Shown: positions 36,554 to 49,442, numbered from the stretch's first letter. The stretch: 64,000 nt of DNA from Berberis thunbergii (GCA_003290165.1 QNQO01000829.1:62001-126000), one strand, 5' to 3'. Notes: generated by a model not told the origin, from the sequence alone. A program made the numbers and translations.

Positions 36554-36952
36554 GATGGAAGAATTGTAATTAGCTATGTATCCTAGATTTTGGTTTGCTT
36601 GTTACAGAATTAGTGATGAGTGGCATCATTATTTGTAAAGGTGTGGGATTCCTAAAGGTTCATAAGTTCATCGAAAAAGTGCTGTTGGGGGCAGATCAAT
36701 TCCTGAACTATGTAATAGGTGTTCTTGTTAGCATTGAGTCATTTGCTTTTTCTATTTGAAATTACCTGCTCAAGGTTATGTATAGATCAAATAAGTGTTA
36801 GTGTTCTGTTTGCGCTATTAGTCACTTGGCTGACTGGTTACAGACGTTTCTGTTGTTGTTAGATTAGCCCATACTAGTAAAGTCCTTTCCCATAAGATTA
36901 GATGTTTCCTATCCTAGGAACTATATCCGAGGAAATCAGAACTACCAAAATT
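36554..36952 (+). other. Probable 3-prime UTR and downstream flank of the 5-phosphatase gene
   Basis: AT-rich, no frame. Several T-rich stretches and an aataagt near 36790 could serve polyadenylation; the exact end cannot be set. Confidence 0.45.
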
Positions 36953-36960
36953 CTTAAAAT

Positions 36961-37578
36961 CAGTGTTCTAAAAAGCGCTAGGGGGTGGGCATGCGGCGAG
37001 CAGGTGCCTAGCACCCAGGGGTCTAGGCGGTCTTAGGTTTTGTATTATAACTTTAATAATTTATAAAAGTTAAGCATAATACCTTATCAATTACATCAAA
37101 TTTAATGTCAATATACATATGCAAAATTTAAAAACATGAAAAATTAACAATCATGAACAAAATTTATTAAAACTCAAATGATCGAAGTTGGTCATGATGG
37201 GTATTTTATACAAAGTTGAATTTATGGACAAATATCCAAACCTAGTCTTTTTATTTTTCTTCAAATTTCATGAATAACCTCAGCCATGTTTGATAAAATC
37301 TACATTACTAAAATAATAAAATTGGTACCGACAAATATTTTGAGAATTCCATTAAGTTATCATCATTTGCTACATTTAGACATATACTGAAAAAAAAAAC
37401 AATTAAATTGTTTATTTCTAAAAAAGAGGAAAGAAAATAAAATAAAACACAATCAGTCTTATTAAAAAAAAAAAAAAAACTCACCCAAACCGCCTAGGCC
37501 GCGCAGACTGCCCAAAACCCGCCCAGCCATTAATCTGGGCGTTTTTCTACCTTCTAGCCGCCAATTTTTAGAACACTG
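36961..37578. mobile_element. hAT-type MITE, 618 bp
   Basis: Inverted ends cagtgttctaaaa and ttttagaacactg. Target octamers cttaaaat (36953-36960) and cttaaaac (37579-37586) differ by one base. No coding content. Confidence 0.88.
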
Positions 37579-37586
37579 CTTAAAAC

Positions 37587-38095
37587 ATGTGAAACCATGT
37601 GGAAATCTATATGTCAGGAAACAGTGATTGATGCAAGATTAGTGTCCTGCTGGTGCTGAGTGATTTGAAATGGATGGCGTCTTGTGGAGAGAATCTATAT
37701 GTTCACTGCAAATCTGATGTAAATGCAAAAGGCTTACTGATTCACGAAACTCAATGGGTTAGAAAAAAAAGAAAATTCAGTCAAAGTGCACACAACTTCT
37801 GGAGAGCTACGTTCCTTCAGTCAGAATGCACAAACACTTGTGTTCCTGCTGTTACAACTGCATCAACACCATGCTCTAGGGACTTTGGATTCATACAAGC
37901 TCTTGTGACAAACTAAGCACATTTTCCATACTTTGCTTCCCATTTGATTATACAAAACTATTATCCTTTACATCAAAATATTAAGTAACTGCATTATGAG
38001 AGAACGAGCAGCTGGTGATGCAGGCCAAATTGTTGAAAGAAAGTGGATTTGAGAGAATGTGGTGAAAACATTCTAATGGCAGATTGAGCAGCAAC
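37587..38095. other. Intergenic, no gene recognised
   Basis: One + frame of 87 codons (37653-37916) has no recognisable domain and no start context or neighbour that supports it. Confidence 0.4.
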
Positions 38096-39342
38096 TAGGG
38101 GTGTTGATCGGTTCAATCGGTTTGAAATTGGATCAAAACCGAATCGAACCAAACTTGGGATTCGGTTTGGTTTTCTGATTTTTCAAACAGAAACCCGTAA
38201 CCGAACCAACCAGTTTGTTTCGGTTTTTCCTTTTTATTTTCTATTTTTTTCCATCATCTTTCATCTTCTTACTGAAACAATTCTGCGTTGCCATTACCAT
38301 ACAGCTAGACCTAAACATAAAGATAAAGTCTTTTCACACATACATATTTTAAATAAAATTTGAACCTCAACAAGATTATATTATGCAAAACAAAAAAACA
38401 AGATTATACTAGTTTTTCTATTATGATAAAAGATATTAACATTATTGCATTCTGATTAAACAAGCTCGAATGACCATACAATTCGACATAACCCTCAATA
38501 GTGCTAATGCAAAGAAAATTGTTGAACAAAAAGAAAAACAGACTCAGACACACGCTGCCCAACGAGTTTCTGAACCTCCGCCCAGCCTGGCCTCCAAAAT
38601 TCAAGATCTGATTTAGCATGAGCTTAAGAAAAGTCACATTTCTCAGCCGATTTGATCCCTCTATGGAACCCTTGGCGGCACCGAGGATGGTGTCAGAGAG
38701 GTACCCGCTGCCTTTGTAGTAGTTGATGTTCTCCGACCATGTGCGGCGCTGTGTGGTAACTTATTCGGCGAAGAGGAACTCTGACGATGTTGAGAGTTTT
38801 TGACATATATATACAACAACTCTACAACATGATGACCAAGATCACATGGAGATTATTTTTACCCAATTTATAAAGCAACAAAAACTTCTTTCAACAGCAG
38901 AGTTGAAGAAAGTCTCGAAACAAAGCTCATTTACAAGATTATCAATAATGGATCTAGCACACTAGGCTCACCTATTTCTATGATGTCCATAGATGGTCTA
39001 TTTACTTTTATACTTGGATCTAATATCTATATATTCACCTTAGTTGAACTAAATGGGGTGGGTGGGTTGGAAATTGAGTTGGTGGGATTTAGGAATTAAG
39101 TAGATGTGGGTGGGGATTGGGAATTGAGGTGAGAATTGAGTTGTTTGTGGTGGGACTGGGAGTTAAAAGAAAAGATTTTTTTTTTTTGATACGGTTCGGT
39201 TCAGAGCTGAAAAAAACTCAAACCGAAACCAAAACTGAGCTGAAGTAACTCGATTTGGTTCGGTTTTGACAAATTGGTTTCGATTTTTTCAGCTCGATTC
39301 GATCGATTTACATGGATTAATTTCCTCCGTTCAACCCACCTA
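38096..39342. mobile_element. Possible hAT element no. 5 with ggttcggtt subterminal repeats
   Basis: Left end taggggtgttga and right end tcaacccaccta are inverted with three mismatches. Subterminal regions repeat aaccgaa/ttcggtt motifs. No target duplication is detectable, so the limits are provisional. Confidence 0.45.
38404..38790 (-). pseudogene. Unidentified gene piece inside possible hAT no. 5
   Basis: Minus strand reads TWSENINYYKGSGYLSDTIL, GAAKGSIEGSNRLRNVTFLK and QILNFGGQAGRRFRNSLGSV, which has the look of a real exon, broken upstream by a TAA. I do not recognise the family. Its position inside the element suggests another captured fragment. Confidence 0.4.
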
Positions 39343-39422
39343 TAAAAATCCTAGATGATGCATGCAACAGGTGTCAGTCCAATTTCCCATAATTAGACTG
39401 CAATAGTAATAAAGTACATAAA

Positions 39423-39566
39423 TTCTAGCCGGCCTTGTTTGCCTGCCTGGGGGGAAAATTTACATTTTTGCCCCTCCTCCAAAAAGTGTTTTTGTGATTG
39501 TGTGTTTAAAGAGAAGGGGCAAAAATGTAAATTTACCCCCAGACAGGTAAACCAGGTCGACTAGAA
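39423..39566. mobile_element. Hairpin MITE family B, copy 2
   Basis: Arms ttctagccggccttgtttgc and aaaccaggtcgactagaa; inner arms aaatttacatttttgcccct and its complement. Same plan as the copy at 23005. Confidence 0.65.
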
Positions 39567-40369
39567 GGGTTCAATGAAGTATGATATCATCATATTGTAA
39601 CTCTACAGCTTTGAGCTTCCCATATTAGAAACTTAAACAACTATAGAAAGCACAAGAAAGGAACCTTGCGCACTTTGACATCATGAAGTTCTTCAATGTC
39701 ACTCAGATAAACTCTTCCTTCAAGATCTTCATGGCTTCTGCAACTCCATCCTGAAAATTTTAAGATGTTTTGGCAAAAATGTAATTGGATACTTGAAATA
39801 ATCCAAAAAGACTCCCATAACATGCAATGCAATGTAAGACGTGGTCCTATCTACTGAAGTAAATATGGTTTCCTCTTATCTTTAGGAATGACCTCTAACA
39901 ACAAAAATATTTGAAAACATAAATAAAAGATGAAGCTATCTTAAATACAAAAAATGGCGGGATGACCTTTTTAGAAGGTGAAATTTTTTGTTCTCATCCT
40001 ATGGCATGGGTTGGGCCTTTGTCCAACATAGAGGTACACTTGGGACATTCAAATTGATTTTCTCCTATAGGCGCTGAAGTAACCAGACATCGGACAAGTG
40101 AGGTATATGATAGGATCTCCATTTGCATTAGAAATCGAATAAAAGAGATAACAGTTCTATATTGACAGTTCCTTGAGCTGGCAATGGATTAGACACCAGG
40201 ACTAGCTGAACAAACAACATACAATTCACTAGTGCCAAAAAGGAAAGCTATAGTTATTCTTAAAAACACATACTGGGTCCAAACTGCTGTAGTTATTTGC
40301 ACCCCGGCTATGATACACATGGTTGGATTGAAAAGGATATGGACTTGTTCCAACTCGGTAGACAATAAT
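39567..40369. other. Intergenic with one exon-like block
   Basis: On the minus strand an acceptor-like ttttcag near 39755 precedes a block that reads DGVAEAMKILKEEF followed by Ile and a TGA stop. It could be the last exon of a host gene whose other exons are absent. Family not recognised. Confidence 0.25.
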
Positions 40370-41729
40370 TGTCAGACCCTCAATAACTCAGCATAGATCA
40401 ATTAACATGTTGATACATACATGTGCGTGCATGGGCTGGATGTACGTGAAGGCATGTGTGTGTAAAGTTGCTAAACAAAGATTGAAAGGCTTTGTTAGAC
40501 GGATCCAAGTGAAGGATACAATCAAATTCTAGTGGGGTGATCAAGTATGGATGCTGGATCACTTTGTGCCATGGAAAATGTTGGAGCAATATTCAAGTTT
40601 ATGTTTAAGCTGTCTTTACTTGTATGCTTTGTACATATTGGTTTTGTACAAGGGCTTTGCCCATTAAACATGTGTTTGCAGGGGTTTTGTAAGAGTGACT
40701 AGAATGAAAATGTATGTCGAGGTTAGTGTAGTAGTGAATGCCTAGGTCAAGGATGATCTAGTGGCCATTTCCAATGACCTCAATCCCCAATATTCCTTTT
40801 TGAAAAGTACCCAAATGCTTAGCATCTATATTAGGGGGAAGGTGTCTCCTGAGTCTTGGGCAAGATGGAAGCTGACTCAGTGCTAGGGAAGGCAAAGCCA
40901 GTGCATGGCCACGGCCTGCCTATGGCATGGCCACGGCCTGCCTATGGCATGGCCAAGGCATGCTTGAGAATAAGTTGGGATTGCTTGAGGATTGATGAGA
41001 TGATCGATGGACCGACTAGACATGCATGGAACACGAGCCAAGCATGAGGCACATTGGCTTAGTAATGGATTAACAAACCAAGGATTGTGCTTGCTTACAC
41101 AATGCATACTCGACGTATGCTTGGATGGCGGACGATACTTGGATGTTGGACTATGCGGGGGCGGACTCACGCATCACTGATGCACACATGGATGGTGGCG
41201 CATGGTGATGGACTGATGACAGACTATTGGCCATCATAGTAGAGCATGAATGCTCACATCATTGGGCCCGGTACGGATGTTGGACCAAGACTTGCAAGCC
41301 TGATTTGAATGTTTGAATGCAATGTGTTGGTTAGAGTGATTTGTTTGGTGGCAAATGCTTAGTTGACACATGGATTAGATAGTTATTGCTGAGTTTGAAT
41401 GATGTAGCCATTTCATAAGGCATTCGTGAGGATGAGAGATGCATATGAGTTTGTAGAAGCAAGCTTGTGTCAAACATAAATTGCTTGAGCAATTTGTGAA
41501 GATCTTGTAACATGTTCAAATTGAGTTGGTGCTCATACATCAAGGCAATAAACTAAAGGGATTTATCCCAAATATTCTGTGTGTGCTTTGTATTCCTGGT
41601 TGGTTTAATTGTATACAAAGAATTGCTAGTGTTGGGCTGAAATAAGTAGGAACCTTAGTTGCCTCACAAGGTGTAATCAAAGTGGTGAAAAATTGTTGTA
41701 GAACTCGCCCAATTATTGGCCCTGTAACA
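40370..41729 (+). repeat. LTR 1 of the gag-only retrotransposon
   Basis: Direct repeat of 42962-44114/54809-55009. At 40900-40960 it has a 24-bp phrase (catggccacggcctgcctat) in two to three tandem copies; LTR 2 has fewer copies. Confidence 0.88.
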
Positions 41730-41764
41730 AGTGGTATAAGGACAACGTTAAATTCAAAGGGAAG

Positions 41765-42870
41765 GCAAGCAATAGAGTTTTGGGAAGGTTTGTTCATTGA
41801 TGCAGGAGGTACAAGATCTGCAGTAGAGGCTTTGTTCGAGCAAGTTTCTCAATTGGAATGAAATGTTGAGAATGGCATGCAACATCCTGCGAATGATGCG
41901 GAAGGATCCCAAAATGCAATGATGCAGCAAGTCCAGATCTTGAGTAAGATGATTGCTGATATTGGCACAAAATGGGAGACTAGGTTCGATGATGCAATGG
42001 TGGAGATGCGGACATTGGCCACATTTTGCAGTGGCACAATCTCAAATTTCAAGACTGAAATCTTGGTGTTTAAGAGGGTTGTTGTGATGGTTCCTCAAGG
42101 GCAGGAGGGTTTGCCCAGAGAGAAGGTTAGAATTCCATAACCTAAGGCCTTCAAGAGATATAGGAGTGCCAAAGAACCGGAAAGTTTCGTATGGGATATG
42201 GAGCAGTATTTCAAGACTGTCCACACCCCTGATGAAGAGCAAGTCGGTCTTGCAAGCATGTATCTCATAAAAGATGCAAAATTATGATGGCACGCACGTT
42301 GTAATAGGTAATGTAGCAATGGGTAGACCTCTGATCCAGACATGAGAGACTATGAAGAAGGAATTGAGGGACCAATTTCTGCCGACAAATGTTGCATGGA
42401 TGGCCAGGGAGTTGTTGAGGAAGTTGAGGCATACCGGATCAGTGTGGGACTATGTTAAACGGTTATCTTCACTCATGCTGGAGGTTAGCAATATGAGTGA
42501 TGAGGAAAAATTGTTCAATTTCGTTGCTGGACTTCAACCTTGGGCGCAGACGGAGTTGCGCAGGCTTGGTGTCAAGGATCTACCCCAAGCATTGGTTGTT
42601 GCGGATGGCTTACTGGATTACAGGGTGATTTAAGAGCCACCAAAGGGTGGACTAGATAAGAAGTTCAGAAAGAAAGTCACACTGTTTAGGGTGGTGGGAA
42701 AGAAAAGGGACAGGTTAGCACAAATGTATGGATTGATGGAGGGAAAGGGAGTACGACATAGTCCGAAACATGATGTTTCATATGTGGTAGACCACATCGT
42801 GCGAGGGATTGTCCAAAGAAGGCAGGCTGGCAACACTGTTGCTTGAGGAAGCGGAAGGCTCAGATACAGA
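41765..42870 (+). pseudogene. Decayed retrotransposon gag with zinc knuckle
   Basis: Gag would form the particle. Recognisable parts: FWEGLFMDAGGTRSAVEALF at the start, PESFVWDMEQYFKTVHTPDE and LRDQFLPTNVAWMARELLRK of the retrotrans-gag domain, LFNFVAGLQPWAQTELRRLG, and a zinc knuckle CFICGRPHRARDC (C-x2-C-x4-H-x3/4-C) near 42775. Stops break the frame at several places (after QVSQLE, after VRIP, after DAKL) and at least one frame change occurs before the domain end. It cannot make a full protein. Confidence 0.8.
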
Positions 42871-42961
42871 TGTTGTGCTGTCTAGACTCACTAGAATCAA
42901 GGTGATCAACGAGTCTGAAGTTGAAGTGATGAGGACGTCGAGCAAGTTTAGTGGGGTTGTT

Positions 42962-44114
42962 TGCCAGACCCTTAGTAACTCGGCATAGATCAACCAGCGT
43001 GTTGATGCATACATGAGCATGCATGGGTTGGATGTACGTGAAGGCATGTGTGTGCAAAGTTGCTAGACGAAGATTTGAAGGCTTTGTTGGATGGATCCAA
43101 GTGAAGGATACAATCAAACTCTAGTGAGGGTGATCAAGTATGGATGCTGGATCACTTTGTGCCATGGACAATGTTGGAGCAATGTTCATGTTTATGTTTA
43201 AGTTGCCTTTACTTGTATGCTTTGTATAGATTGGCTTTGCACAAGGGCTTTGCCCATTAATCAGGTGTTTGCATGGGTCTTGTAAGGGTGACTAGAATGA
43301 AAATGTATGTTGATCGAGGTTAGTGTAGTAGTGATTGCCTAGGTCAAGGATGACCTAGTGGGCATTCCTGATGGTCTCAATCCCCAATCCATATTTAAAA
43401 GTGCCCAAATGCTTAGCATCTATATTAGGGGGAAGGTGTCTCCCAAGTATTGGACAAGATGGAAGCCGACTTAGTGCTTGGCAAGGCAAAACCAGTGCAT
43501 GGCCATAGCCTGCCCATGGCATGGCCAATGCATGTTTGAGAATAAGTTGGGATTGCTTGAGAATGGATGAGATGATCGATGGACTGACTAGACGTACATG
43601 GAACACAAGCCAACCATGAGGCACGTTGGCTTAGTGATGGATTGACATACCAACGATTGTGCTTGCTTGCACAGTGCATACTTGGCGTATGCTTGGATAG
43701 CGCATGATACTTGGATGTTGGACTATGCGTGGGCGAACTCATGCATGGCTGATGCACGTATGGATGGTGGTGCATGGTGATGGACTGATGATGAACTATT
43801 AACCATCATAGTAGAGCATGGATGCTCACATCATTGGACCCAGTACGGATGCTGGACCAAGGCTTGCGGGTCTGATTTGAATGTTTGAATGCAAGAGGAC
43901 TTGCATTTAGACATGTGATGAAATGTGTTGGTTAGAGTGGTTTGTTTGGTGGAAAATGCTTAGTTGACATATGGATTAGATAGTTATTGTTGAGTTTGAA
44001 TGATGTAGCCATTTTATGAGGCATTTGTTAGGATGAAAGATGCATGTGAGTTTGTAGGAGCAAGCTTGTTTCAAACATAGATTGCTGGAGCAATTTGTGA
44101 AGATCTTGTAACCT
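42962..44114 (+). repeat. LTR 2 of the gag-only retrotransposon, left part
   Basis: Matches LTR 1 up to gatcttgtaac, where the CACTA element begins. It has about 30 bases (gaggacttgcatttagacat and onward) missing from LTR 1. Confidence 0.85.
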
Positions 44115-44129
44115 CACTACACCAAAAAT

Positions 44130-44620
44130 ACCCATCAGCAACGGTTTGGAACCGTGGGGGTAACCAATTGTCACGGCTTAGAGCAGTGGGCAGTAGAGGA
44201 GTCGCTAAATCACCATTAACGACTAACAACCGTGGCAAAACATATTAGCAACGGTTTTATGCTTGAGGACGGTTGATGATTTAGCCACGGTTTTAAGCCG
44301 TTGCAAAAATGTTTGCCACGGTTTTAAGCCGTGGCCAGGACTAGCAACGGCTTAAAACCGTGGCAAGTTATGGCCACGGTTCTAAGCCGTTGCAATAGTT
44401 TTAGCCACGGTTTTAAGCCGTGGCAAGTACTAGCCACTGTTATAAGTCGTGGCAAGTTATCGCCACGGTTCTAAGCTGTTGCAATAATGTTAGCCACGGT
44501 TTTAAGCCGTGGCAAATGATGGCCACGACTTTAAGCCGTGGCAAGAATGAATTACCATGGTTTTAAGCCGTAGCAAACATGAATTACCACTGTTTTACGC
44601 CGTGGCCAGTAAAAACAAAA
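44130..44620. repeat. CACTA no. 2 left subterminal repeats
   Basis: About 20 units of gccacggtt(c/t)taagccgt(g/t)g(c)aa. Each unit is itself nearly palindromic and can form a hairpin. Confidence 0.85.
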
Positions 44621-45123
44621 TTAAAAAAAAGAAATCTGATTTGTTGAGAGGATTTGAAACCGTTGCAAAATAATATAATCGAAAAAAATTAAAATTTTTG
44701 TTGCTGCTGCAGCAAAATCACAGCTTGAATAGTCTTTTGCTTTCAAACAGGCCTCGACTAGGGCCATTCAGTTTTCATCTCATTTCAATGTATTATGTGT
44801 AAAGATAACCTGAATAGTCTTTTGCTTTCAAACAGGCCACACAAGCTTGTGGTAGACTGAGAACATTCTTCAAATACAAAACAAAGCCTATCATTCAACA
44901 GGTCACAAAAAATGAAAAACAACATTGAAATGTCTAAAGGCACCAATCCGTATATAATCTAACACTTCAGATGCCCTTGTATAGAAAGACCTATCTATAC
45001 AAACTACGCCAGTTTTGAAGTATACTACAGTATAACAACCAGATTAAGCCAGAAGTTTGGTTGTGTCAAAGAACTAACAAAAACTAATCAAATTAAAACA
45101 TCAACATATTGAGGAGGCCATAA

Positions 45124-48020
45124 TTACATTCTGAAATCCATGACACACGGTATTGTTAGCAAAACAAGCTGCAATTTTATTGCCTTCCCTGTTCCAACAA
45201 ACCTCAAATATGCCTCCATTACCAGCAAATGTTTCACCATGTTCCCTTCCTTAACTGACCAGATGTTCACGCTCTTATCGAATGATCCACTGGCTAAATA
45301 CTGTTGGGACTAAATGCAACTGAGTATACAGGCTCTCTGCGATAATAAAGATTAAAGTGAGTCACTTTAAATAATCACCAAAACGAAGCCATGTCTTGCA
45401 GCTAAGGTATCTACTAGATTAGAAAGATAGATCATTACCAATAACATCTAGAATGTACTTCAGTTCAATAGGCCAGTATAGATAATATAAAATCATTCAG
45501 ATCAAGTTTTAGTTGGCGAATCCCATCAAATAGCTCAATTAACAACTAAGAAAGCTCTACACCTTTACATTAATCAAAGAAGAGACAAAAGATGGATTAT
45601 ACCTGTGACCGGTCAAGGTATACAGTACTGTTCCATTATTCACCTCCCATAGCTTGATTGTTGAGTCAAAGGACGCACTGCATAAATGCCAGCATCATTA
45701 TTAAAATAAAATAAAAAACAATTATAAGTATATAACCCAGCCAAATTCATATTTCCTATAGCTTTTATTATACTTTTCTCATATTAAATTATGAGACTGT
45801 TTTTACCTCGCCAACACTAACTGCTGATTGGGATTGTTTGAACCTGCTCCAGTAGGACTCCATCTAATAGTAGTATATATCTTCTGCAAGATATCAAATT
45901 AATCAACATTGGCAATTTTAAATAACAGTAATACATGGCAAAATGAATAAATAAATAAATAGAACCTTGGTATGCTCCTTCAAATCATGCACATGAGTGT
46001 CCTGCTTCATACTCCATATCTGCATAATGAAATATATCATAAAAGGTTCCTCCAGAACGACAACCCTAAATTTTTAGTAAAAGCTATAACCTAAAAATGG
46101 CTTAGAATTAGGAAATCTAACACAAAAACATCTTTCAGACACTGCTAACCAAATAGTGCAATCATCAGAGCAAGAAGCCAAATATTGACCTGTTGGGTCC
46201 CATTTGATAGCATTGACTTCACCCTGAAAATCGAAATAGCAAACTAAGATAACTGAAAAAGTAGTGATGATGACATCAAACTGATATTTGTAGGCAATAA
46301 AAAGTAGTTCATTCCACCCTTAATTTTTTGAGAAAAACACGAGGATGAATGTCATCTCCCTAATCACATGCAAGAAATGACAAAAAGAACTAGATACCCA
46401 CACAATTATTTTGCACAAAAAGAGATGCAATAATCAATCGTAGAAACAACAAACCTGATGACCAGAAAAGGTTTTAATAGGGTTTTTTTCTCCATTCTTA
46501 CAAACGAAGATATTGGTGTCCGTTGAGCATGTGGCAAATGAAACATTATTTCACCAATCAACATCAAGAGTTGGAGCTGCAATAATATAGGTCATATTAG
46601 CTTATACAAGCGAAAGTGACTCCGTCCAACACAAACAGTAAAATCAAAAAAATAAAGTAACATACCTGAGTGGAATTCAAATTGTTGCTTGCACTCCCTT
46701 GTCTTCACATCCCACACTATCACAGTTTTATCCACACTGCCACCAAGAAGATAATCACCCTTTTTGTTCCACTTAAGAGAGAAGATCAGTCCTTTATGTT
46801 TGTTTAAAGTATTCCTGAGTTCACCTAGTTGAGAGAAAATTAATCACCCAAAATCAGTGTTGCAATATTCAAAGTGAAAACTAGTCGTGAATTTCACAGA
46901 ACCCCTGAATCACTAGACAAAAAGGGAAAGAGAAACATGGAAGACAAAACAAACTTTGCACGTGAAGAAGGATATCAATAGGACAAGACCCAAAATAAGT
47001 AAATGAAAACAGACAATGATATCCAACAACAATCATTTAAGAAAATGGTAGAACGATGCTTCTACTGACTAATCTTATTGTATCAAAGTACTAGTAAAAT
47101 TCCATTACACATTTAGAAGATTTGAAATCCAAGGGAACTCATACTTCCATTTAGACTGCCCCCACAAGAAATTAGCTACCTTTTAAAGTTCCAACCGTCA
47201 AACTAGGTCTTTAAAGTGAAAATGGCTCATCAATAACTATCAACTTAAGACTCATCTAGAGATACTGAGGCAGTGAATGTCAATCACTTTCTCCAAGAAA
47301 AAAAAATGCAGTCGCTCCTTTAACTTCTAGGTTGGTCAATGATCTTACAAAATTGAGTGAGGATCCATACCCCTTAGAAATTAATTAATTAAAAACATTA
47401 ATCGTGTCTTGGATTAATTAATTCATTGAGTGGATGGATCCATTCCGCCTGAAAATGACATCAACCAATTTACAACACAAATTCAACAGTACTGTAAGTA
47501 AAACTTACACTCCAATCGAGGGTGGTAACGTCCTTGCTTTTTTCGCTTAGTCTACCCTTGAAATGTTTCAGAACAATTGCATTTGGAGGTCCATTTTGAA
47601 TACTGGAACTACAAGGTCCATCAGCAATCGTCCAAATTCGTGCTGTAGAATTGCCAGACCTAGTAAAACCATATTGTTCTCAGAAAGTGTAAAAACCAAA
47701 TTCTAGAGAAATTTCAGCAAAACACATCTTGCTTTTACAAGAATGAAGAACCGTTTATATTACTATTTGCTAATGAGGTTTGAGGCCAACATTTATAAGA
47801 GTGAAGAATAAACAAAGCAAGGGAGTCAGACAGGCAGCTTAAGAGAATTACAAAAAAAAAAAAAAAACCCAAGAGATTTCAAGCCCCATAGGCCATAACT
47901 AGAATTCCAATTCACATACAACAATCAACAGATGTGTCCTTTGAGCACATTGCTCAAGTGAACTTCTACTTACCCTGATGCCAAAAGTGAACCCGCTAGA
48001 CTCCATGTGCAAGCAAAAAC
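45124..48020 (-). pseudogene. HOS15: Captured HOS15/TBL1-like WD40 gene, C-terminal part
   Basis: HOS15 is a nuclear WD40 adaptor of histone deacetylase and ubiquitin-ligase complexes. Exon-like blocks in order (minus): 48020-47974 (VFACTWSLAGSLLASG), about 47660-47505 (NSTARIWTIADG and KGRLSEKSKDVTTLDW), about 46826-46668 (HKGLIFSLKWNKKGDYLLGG), about 46578-46457, about 46227-46150 ([20 protein letters not shown]), about 46020-45965, 45890-45810, 45685-45603 (SASFDSTIKLWEVNNG) and 45336-45124. A TGA sits in the LDVDW-NNV block near 46550. The last exon lacks 4, 1 and 2 bases at three places. The exon that normally follows the 47505 donor (LLATGSYDGQARIW) is absent. The terminal VMDFRM plus TAA is kept. 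Confidence 0.85.
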
Positions 48021-48194
48021 CTGTTGAGAACATGATGTCATATAATTTTATAATAGATGTGCGCACGGGCAGGGGTCCTGAAGAACCCACAATAAAGTTA
48101 AACTACCATGAAGGGCATTCAACTCAAGTGACAATGTTTAATAGTTGAACAAAACCATTAAAAGATAAGTTATTTGTGCTCTTGAAGCACTTAC

Positions 48195-49442
48195 TATGCA
48201 AGTAGAGTAGGTCCTGCCTTCTTGTGTTTGTCTCAAGCAGCCTCCATTGTTAATTTCACATCGTAGAGCTCCTGATGCTGTTGAATCAAGGCAAATAGCT
48301 GACTTGGTAAGCCAATTATGCAAAGTTTATATCCCTGCATTCATTGTTAGTAGATATAGTACAAGGATTATAACCTTCAAAATTTATAAGTTCTCAGAAT
48401 CAAGTTTTTAGGATAGCAGACTGGAGCCATTGTTTGTAGATGTGGTGCAAGGATTATAACCTTCAAAATTTATAGGTATTCAGAATTCAAGTTTTTAGGA
48501 TAGAGGACTGGACCTTTGTCAGTAATAAGTTTGTTAACACAACTGACTAATATCAAGCATTTGGTATAACACAATTATTTTCAAGGATGATGACGACAAG
48601 ATTTAGAATGGAGCAACAGGAAGTTTTTGCAAGAGCTCTTAAAACTCATTACAACTATAATATTAACACATTTCTCATCATTTATCACCAAAATGCACAC
48701 TATTTCATGTTTGCAAGTATACAAGTCATTCTAAAACTACAATTACTTTCTAATATAGCAAATGAGTATAATAATAATAAATCTCAATATCAACTGAAAC
48801 ATATCTAAGAGGTGTTGCCTACTATTGCATGATTTTTACTGGAATCGAACCACAAACCAGACTCACCTTCACAGTGGGTATAACCATTGCCTACAAACTT
48901 TACGCCTTGCACAATAAGGCATTCACACACTCTTCCTCTAAATGTATCCTGAAACACAATTCACACAATGTTAAGTTAAATAAATTGTTTACAGACAACA
49001 AGAATCAACAGACACAGAGAAAACAAGAATAAAACATCAACTTCTTTAATGGTCTTCTTGTGTCAGTGGACACCAAAACAATGTTCAGTTCATAAAGCTT
49101 GAAAAGAAGGAAAACATGCATTTTGAAAGCCTAACCTAGACACTTCTATTTCCTATCAATCAGTTTAGCAAACACAACTTAATAAGCTTTGAACCTATTG
49201 GAAATCGGTGAGAACTTTCTGATACTTTCTGAAATAAAATTTTGATAAAATAACTGAAGCCAGAATGGTCAAAGTCCTAACTAGATTTTATTAGAAAGTC
49301 TGATTTTTCAATGCATCAATTGCGATGGAACAGTCAGGAAGTGAGTGTTGAGATAATGAACATACCCGACAAGCAGTAATATTGGCAATCTTATCCATCC
49401 AGCATCCACCGTTATTCTCCAAACACTCGTTTGTTTCAATTC
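48195..49442 (-). pseudogene. Captured EGF-like region of a vacuolar sorting receptor gene
   Basis: Vacuolar sorting receptors (BP-80/VSR) carry soluble cargo to the vacuole. Three exon-like blocks keep splice sites: 49442-49366 ([20 protein letters not shown]), 48948-48867 ([20 protein letters not shown]) and 48277-48195 (ASGALRCEINNGGCLRQTQE). The order and cysteine spacing match the EGF repeats before the transmembrane segment of VSR proteins. The protease-associated N-terminal domain, membrane span and tail are missing. No stop lies within the three blocks. Confidence 0.85.

Noticed and set aside
37653..37916. 87-codon + frame
   Set aside because: No recognisable motif, no splice or promoter context, composition like flanking non-coding DNA.
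40895..40965. CRISPR-like direct repeats
   Set aside because: The 24-bp repeats are contiguous, without spacers, inside a plant retrotransposon LTR.
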